Of a DNA stretch of 64,000 nt, positions 60,381 to 64,000 are shown in pieces. Location of the stretch: assembly GCF_001465795.2 (NCBI RefSeq), contig NZ_CP013659.2, forward strand, positions 2,126,501 through 2,190,500, in the 5' to 3' direction. The notes beneath the pieces were generated by a model. It did not search any database, was not told the origin of the DNA, and saw only the letters and a program-made list of their open reading frames with translations. The DNA comes from Planococcus rifietoensis. GTDB lineage: Bacteria > Bacillota > Bacilli > Bacillales_A > Planococcaceae. The first letter of the stretch is position 1, and every line of letters starts with the position of its first letter. The position numbers were made by a program, and so were the translations under genes.

Positions 60381-62639
60381 CTACTTCAGCATCCCTTTCA
60401 CGTCTTCCGAGACCGCGCCCGTTCCTCCGAAGATCGAGAACCCGCGATAAGTCGGTAGCTGCTGTTCGGTCGCGGATGGGATATTATCCGGGCGCACGAG
60501 CAAAATCGGTGCGTTGTTTTTCGCCGCCAACACAGAGCCTGTCAGTGCATCCGGGAAGTTGAGCCCGGTAGCGATAAAGGCGCGGCTATCGCCGAGCGGA
60601 AGGCGCGTTGCCACTTCCAAGCCCGTGTCGTAGCGGGTTTTACCACCGAAGCGTTCGGGATTCGGCAAGTGCCCGAAGACGTCTTCACTGACGACGCCAG
60701 TGCCGCCAATGACCAAGCTCGATGTATAGCGTTCAAGCGCGGACGCCGTTTCTGTCGGCAAAGCGTCGCTGCGCGTCAATAGGATCGGGATGCCGTTTTT
60801 CGCGGCATACGGCGATACCGACAAGACGTCCGGGAAGTTCAAGCCGTTCGCGACGACTGCTCGCCGTGATCCTAGTTTCTCTGCAATCATGGCCGCCGTC
60901 TCATAGCGCGTCTCGCCCCCGATGCGCTCGGTCGCAAGATTCATTTCAGCGAGTTCCGCTTCGACCGCTTCCGACACGGCTCCGCTGCCCCCTAGAATGA
61001 TGGCTTTCTCTGCGCCAAGCCGTTCAATTTCCACTGCCGTTTCGGAATGAATTGCACCAGAACGGGTCAAGAGAATCGGTGCATCTTCCAGATAAGCGAG
61101 CGGCCCGCCGGCTAATGCGTCCGGGAAATTGCCTGCAGTGGCGATCACCACTGTATCCGCCGACTCCCAGCCGGTTTGTGAAATTGCAATCGCGGTCTGG
61201 TAGCGGTCGATTCCGGAAATGCGCCCTGGCAGTTCGTCAGCTTCCGTTTCTTTGACGGTGACTTCCAGCGCTTCGCTTTGATTGCCGTAACGATCACGAA
61301 TCGTCAATGTCAGCACACTGCCGGCTGCTTGCTTCGGAATGGCCATGCTGAACTTGCCCGCTCCTGTGTAGCCTTCTTGACGCGCGATTTCACCGCCTTC
61401 ATTGTCCACGGTAATCACGGCGTCTTCCACAGCTTGAATCAATGTGCCGTTAATTTCCACCGAGCTATCATAGACAGCGCTGACGGCCGGTTGCTCGATG
61501 TCAAAAATCATCAACGCCGCTTCCGCATCGATCCGCCCGTGGCCGAAATACGGATCTTTCCCAGCTGCGCCGAGATCAACCGCCGTATCGTACAGACGCT
61601 GTTCGATTTCTTCATTCGACAAATCAGGCTCGTTCGCTTTCACAAGCGCCGCAATCCCTGCCACGACCGGGCTCGCCATCGAAGTCCCGCTCATTGAACC
61701 GAAACTGCCGCCGGCGATTGTCGACCAAATGCCTGTGCCGGGTGCTGAGATGTCCTGTTCGGCTCCGTAATTCGAGAAACCCGAAAACCGGTCGGCACGG
61801 TCCGTCGACCCCACCGCCATAACGTTTTCGTAACCGGATGGATAATGCGTCTTGTCCGTGAAATCATTGCCGGAAGACGCAATCACCAACACGCCGCGCT
61901 CATGTGCATAATCAATGGCCTTCTGATAAGATTCACTATAAAAATAATTGCCAAGGCTCATATTGATAACGTCCGCACCGGCATCCGCCGCGTAATAAAT
62001 GCCTTCGATAACGTCGGATGAATACGCGAGCTCGTCTTCGAACACATCAATCGCCAGCAAGCCTGCGTCCGGTGCAACCCCAGCGCCGTAAGTCCGGTTG
62101 TTATGCGCTGCCCCGATGATGCCCGCGACATGCGTCCCGTGATCGTCTTCACTTATGCTCGTCGCAGTCGCATAGGAGCTGACAATTTGCCCGTTCAAAT
62201 CCGGATGATCCAGGTCAAAACCGTTATCGAGCACGGCGACCAACACATCCGTCGTCCCCATCGTTCTCGTCCAGGCGCGTTCCGACCCGATCAATTCGTG
62301 ATGATACTGAAATGAATAATACGGATCGTTCGGCACCGCCGTCGTTTCGAGCAAATGGTCGGCCTCGACATTCGCCACGCTCGGCGACGTACCCAGCTGT
62401 TCTATGTAATCGTCCACGCTTTGCCCTTCCGGCACCTCGACCGTCACGACTTTATTGGCCGTATTGATGTTCAAAGCATCGACGGTCTCGCCTGTCAGCG
62501 CCTGGCTGCTGGTCCCTGCTTCAAGTGTGACGATAACGCGGTCTGTCTGATTGGCTTCCTCCGCTAACGCAAATCCTGCGGCATGAAACACCGCTGCTCC
62601 CGTCAACACAGTAATTCCGATTTTCTTAGATGTATTCAA
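60381..62639 (-). CDS. Subtilisin-family protease with CWB2 wall-binding repeats
   Basis: This 752-residue secreted protein has a signal peptide (about 1-27), an inhibitor-I9-like propeptide (VVTVEVPEGQSVDDYIEQLG, about 65-95), and an S8 peptidase domain (about 110-380) with Asp in VAVLDNGFDLDHPDL, His in DDHGTHVAGI and Ser in SGTSMASPVVAG. A short beta domain (about 390-470) and three CWB2 repeats follow (ISGIDRYQTAIA, RIGGETRYETAAM, RFGGKTRYDTGLE). I use a TTG start at 62637-62639 with GAAGGGG 8 nt upstream; an in-frame start at 62687 gives no signal peptide at the N-terminus. Confidence 0.9.
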   Translation of the reverse strand: MNTSKKIGITVLTGAAVFHAAGFALAEEANQTDRVIVTLEAGTSSQALTGETVDALNINTANKVVTVEVPEGQSVDDYIEQLGTSPSVANVEADHLLETTAVPNDPYYSFQYHHELIGSERAWTRTMGTTDVLVAVLDNGFDLDHPDLNGQIVSSYATATSISEDDHGTHVAGIIGAAHNNRTYGAGVAPDAGLLAIDVFEDELAYSSDVIEGIYYAADAGADVINMSLGNYFYSESYQKAIDYAHERGVLVIASSGNDFTDKTHYPSGYENVMAVGSTDRADRFSGFSNYGAEQDISAPGTGIWSTIAGGSFGSMSGTSMASPVVAGIAALVKANEPDLSNEEIEQRLYDTAVDLGAAGKDPYFGHGRIDAEAALMIFDIEQPAVSAVYDSSVEINGTLIQAVEDAVITVDNEGGEIARQEGYTGAGKFSMAIPKQAAGSVLTLTIRDRYGNQSEALEVTVKETEADELPGRISGIDRYQTAIAISQTGWESADTVVIATAGNFPDALAGGPLAYLEDAPILLTRSGAIHSETAVEIERLGAEKAIILGGSGAVSEAVEAELAEMNLATERIGGETRYETAAMIAEKLGSRRAVVANGLNFPDVLSVSPYAAKNGIPILLTRSDALPTETASALERYTSSLVIGGTGVVSEDVFGHLPNPERFGGKTRYDTGLEVATRLPLGDSRAFIATGLNFPDALTGSVLAAKNNAPILLVRPDNIPSATEQQLPTYRGFSIFGGTGAVSEDVKGMLK

Positions 62640-62775
62640 ATTGTCGACCCCTTCCGTCTGCTTTCCGTGGCTGGTAAATTCCTGCATATTGTAACATTAT
62701 TATTTTCCAATTAATAGTAATTCACTTTTTACGAATGGTAATCATTTCATATTCCACTATATGCGGATCGAGTTG

Positions 62776-62893
62776 AATTGTGTGATGCACAGGGACAAAA
62801 TCTATCTGCTCAATTTTAAAAACCGCACCCCAACGCCTTTTCGGCACTGGTGATGCAGTTTGAATTGTGTGATGCACAGGGACAAGCAAACCA
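62776..62893 (+). repeat. REP pair between the protease and membrane-protein genes
   Basis: Copies at 62776-62796 and 62873-62893, 97 bp apart. This is the second exception to the 65-bp rule. Confidence 0.85.
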
Positions 62894-62894
62894 C

Positions 62895-63206
62895 TCACGC
62901 TGTCTGCTCCTCTTTTTTCCACCGGTAATAATTATATCCGGCGTCAAACAACACCGTTAACAAGAACACCAACGCCACAACCTGCAGCTGCGTCTCCGTA
63001 AAGACCTCCTGCTGATAAATAATGAAATACATCAGCAGCATAAATGGGATTCCCCATAACGCGCGAATAAATCTCCTTCTATAGGAAAGCCTTTGATAGA
63101 GCAGCACAAATCCTTTATCTTTTTTCTTCTTATCCTTCAAAAAGTATTTCATGACAAGATTCACCACGATCACTATGAGCAATGGAACGATTAAGTAGCC
63201 GAGCAT
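62895..63206 (-). CDS. Small membrane protein of unknown function
   Basis: A 103-residue protein with three or four hydrophobic segments (about 3-20, 46-63 and 72-90), a Lys-rich loop (KDKKKKDKG) and a charged tail. AGAGGTGG lies about 11 nt before the ATG at 63204-63206. The frame extending to 63257 begins inside a REP and is unlikely. Bracketed by REPs on both sides. Confidence 0.7.
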   Translation of the reverse strand: MLGYLIVPLLIVIVVNLVMKYFLKDKKKKDKGFVLLYQRLSYRRRFIRALWGIPFMLLMYFIIYQQEVFTETQLQVVALVFLLTVLFDAGYNYYRWKKEEQTA

Positions 63207-63234
63207 ATCGATGTTTTCCACCTCTTCTCTTATA

Positions 63235-63320
63235 AATTGTGTCTTGCACAGGGACAACTGACTACCAAAACCCTTCTGCTACAACAATCCCACCTCTCGA
63301 ATTGTTTGACGCACAGGGGC
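63235..63320 (+). repeat. REP doublet between two small membrane-protein genes
   Basis: Copies at 63235-63255 and 63300-63320, 65 bp apart. The second is degenerate (GTTTGAC and GGGGC). Confidence 0.83.
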
Positions 63321-63324
63321 AAAA

Positions 63325-63531
63325 TCACCCCGCCCGCCGAACACCAAACACCAGTCCAGCCGCGCCGCCCATCACGGCTCCCAAGTATGCCGCAAGCTCA
63401 TACCCTTCGAGCCCGAGACGCTCATGAATGTCCAATCCGCCCAAAAACGTGCCGCCGATGACAAGTCCGAGAAAAGCGCCGGCCAACACCCCTGCGATCA
63501 ATCCGATCAGTCCAGCTGCAAGTTTCGACAT
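63325..63531 (-). CDS. Small Gly/Ala-rich membrane protein
   Basis: A 68-residue protein with two glycine-zipper-like segments (LAAGLIGLIAGVLAGAFLG and YLGAVMGGAAGLVFGV). GGGAGG lies 8-9 nt before the ATG at 63529-63531. No family recognised. Longer frames through this stretch have no ribosome site. Confidence 0.7.
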   Translation of the reverse strand: MSKLAAGLIGLIAGVLAGAFLGLVIGGTFLGGLDIHERLGLEGYELAAYLGAVMGGAAGLVFGVRRAG

Positions 63532-63709
63532 GTCCTGATTCCTCCCTTGCCATTTCACCCCATTTCCTAAGTTCTTCACTCGCCCACAAATTCCTCTTCG
63601 CCGAAACCATGACCTACGAATCAAACGAATCATACACATCAAAAATAGATAGAATATTCGAACTATTAGTTTTATACTAGAGATGAATGAAACAGAAAGG
63701 GAGGGTTCT

Positions 63710-64000
63710 ATGAAAAAGCTCATCAAAACCATTGTCATCGTACTGCTCGCCAGCTTGCTTGCATCGCCAAGTGTCTTTGCCAAGAGCGATAACGCCAAAG
63801 AATCGCTCGTCGCAGTCGGCGATTCGATTCCGTTCGGCTTTAACCTCGGCCAGACCAACCAAAATCCCGCGAAAACCTCTTATCCTTATTTAATCGGCAA
63901 GCTCGCGGATCTGCGCGTGCGCAACCTCGGCGTTCCCGGATGGCAGTCGGATCAACTGCTTGAAGCCTTGCAGACCGACCAGAAATACCGCCAAGCGATC
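63710..64000 (+). CDS. SGNH/GDSL-family secreted hydrolase, 3' end outside window
   Basis: The first 97 codons are visible. A signal peptide (about 1-24, MKKLIKTIVIVLLASLLAS then a VFA cleavage motif) is followed by block I of SGNH esterases, LVAVGDSIPFGFNL, with the catalytic Ser in GDS, and by a block II-like NLGVPGWQSDQLLE with the oxyanion Gly. These are lipases or acyl-esterases that often deacetylate surface polysaccharide. AAAGGGAGG lies 5-6 nt before ATG. Confidence 0.88.
   Translation, partial: MKKLIKTIVIVLLASLLASPSVFAKSDNAKESLVAVGDSIPFGFNLGQTNQNPAKTSYPYLIGKLADLRVRNLGVPGWQSDQLLEALQTDQKYRQAI

Noticed and set aside
62722..62922. Short open frames encoding VPVHHTIQ-like peptides
   Set aside because: These are translations of the REP sequence and recur wherever it occurs; they lack start signals.

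Overview
The window looks like a stretch of chromosome from a low-to-moderate GC Bacillota of the Planococcaceae type (Planococcus or Planomicrobium is my guess). The pointers are strong AGGAGG-type ribosome sites, frequent GTG and TTG starts, an LTA synthase, DUF2512, cell-wall-binding-2 (CWB2) surface proteins, a HmoB-type haem monooxygenase and TIGR04104-like double-CxxC proteins. This assignment is inference. I saw no rRNA, tRNA, CRISPR array, prophage or classical insertion sequence.

Layout. (1) 1-6.3 kb: a minus-strand surface-polysaccharide operon with a MurJ/MVF-type flippase, a polymerase-like membrane protein, a nucleotide-sugar-dehydrogenase-like protein without its catalytic residues, an initiating phosphoglycosyltransferase, a GT4 glycosyltransferase and a truncated unknown gene. 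(2) 7-17 kb: an unusual cluster of four paralogous FemAB/GNAT-fold proteins and two paralogous ATP-grasp proteins, interrupted by a HmoB gene and ended by a parallel beta-helix protein. (3) 17-34 kb: amidase, a TetR/SDR divergent pair, two c-di-GMP proteins (one at 21.8-23.9 kb, one at 32.9-34 kb), a HEPN-family protein beside an unknown small protein, an AsnC regulator, metallo-beta-lactamase-fold, flavin and PLP enzymes, and an LTA-synthase-family protein. (4) 34-43 kb: VanZ, a beta-propeller-like CWB2 protein, small membrane proteins, four tandem double-CxxC membrane proteins and a carboxyethylornithine-synthase-like enzyme. (5) 42.6-49.6 kb: a REP-associated tyrosine transposase (RAYT) with its repeats, then a GntR-controlled four-carbon sugar-acid operon. 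(6) 49.6-60.1 kb: an S9 peptidase, a D-aminopeptidase/Opp peptide-uptake operon, an Lrp-type regulator and an amidohydrolase. (7) 60.4-64 kb: a subtilisin-CWB2 protein, small membrane proteins and the start of an SGNH hydrolase.

Three threads tie the window together. First, five promoters share one architecture: two TTAAC(C/A)-like hexamers 11 bp apart, then exactly 9 bp to a TAGGAT-like -10. They precede the polysaccharide operon, the GNAT trio, the fourth GNAT gene, the beta-helix gene and the propeller-CWB2 gene. The layout is that of PhoP-type activated promoters, so I infer a cell-surface regulon, perhaps a phosphate-starvation polymer analogous to teichuronic acid. Second, at least 18 copies of a 21-bp repeat (core TGTG...GCACAGGGAC) occur largely as doublets spaced exactly 65 bp apart, and three doublets flank the RAYT gene. 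Third, a different structured repeat occurs as a head-to-tail dimer in three intergenic regions, with compensatory changes in its central stem.

The best candidate for an undescribed system is the ATP-grasp/GNAT cluster with the shared promoter signature beside the polysaccharide operon. The proposed role, attaching amino acids or other acyl groups to a surface polymer, is inference.
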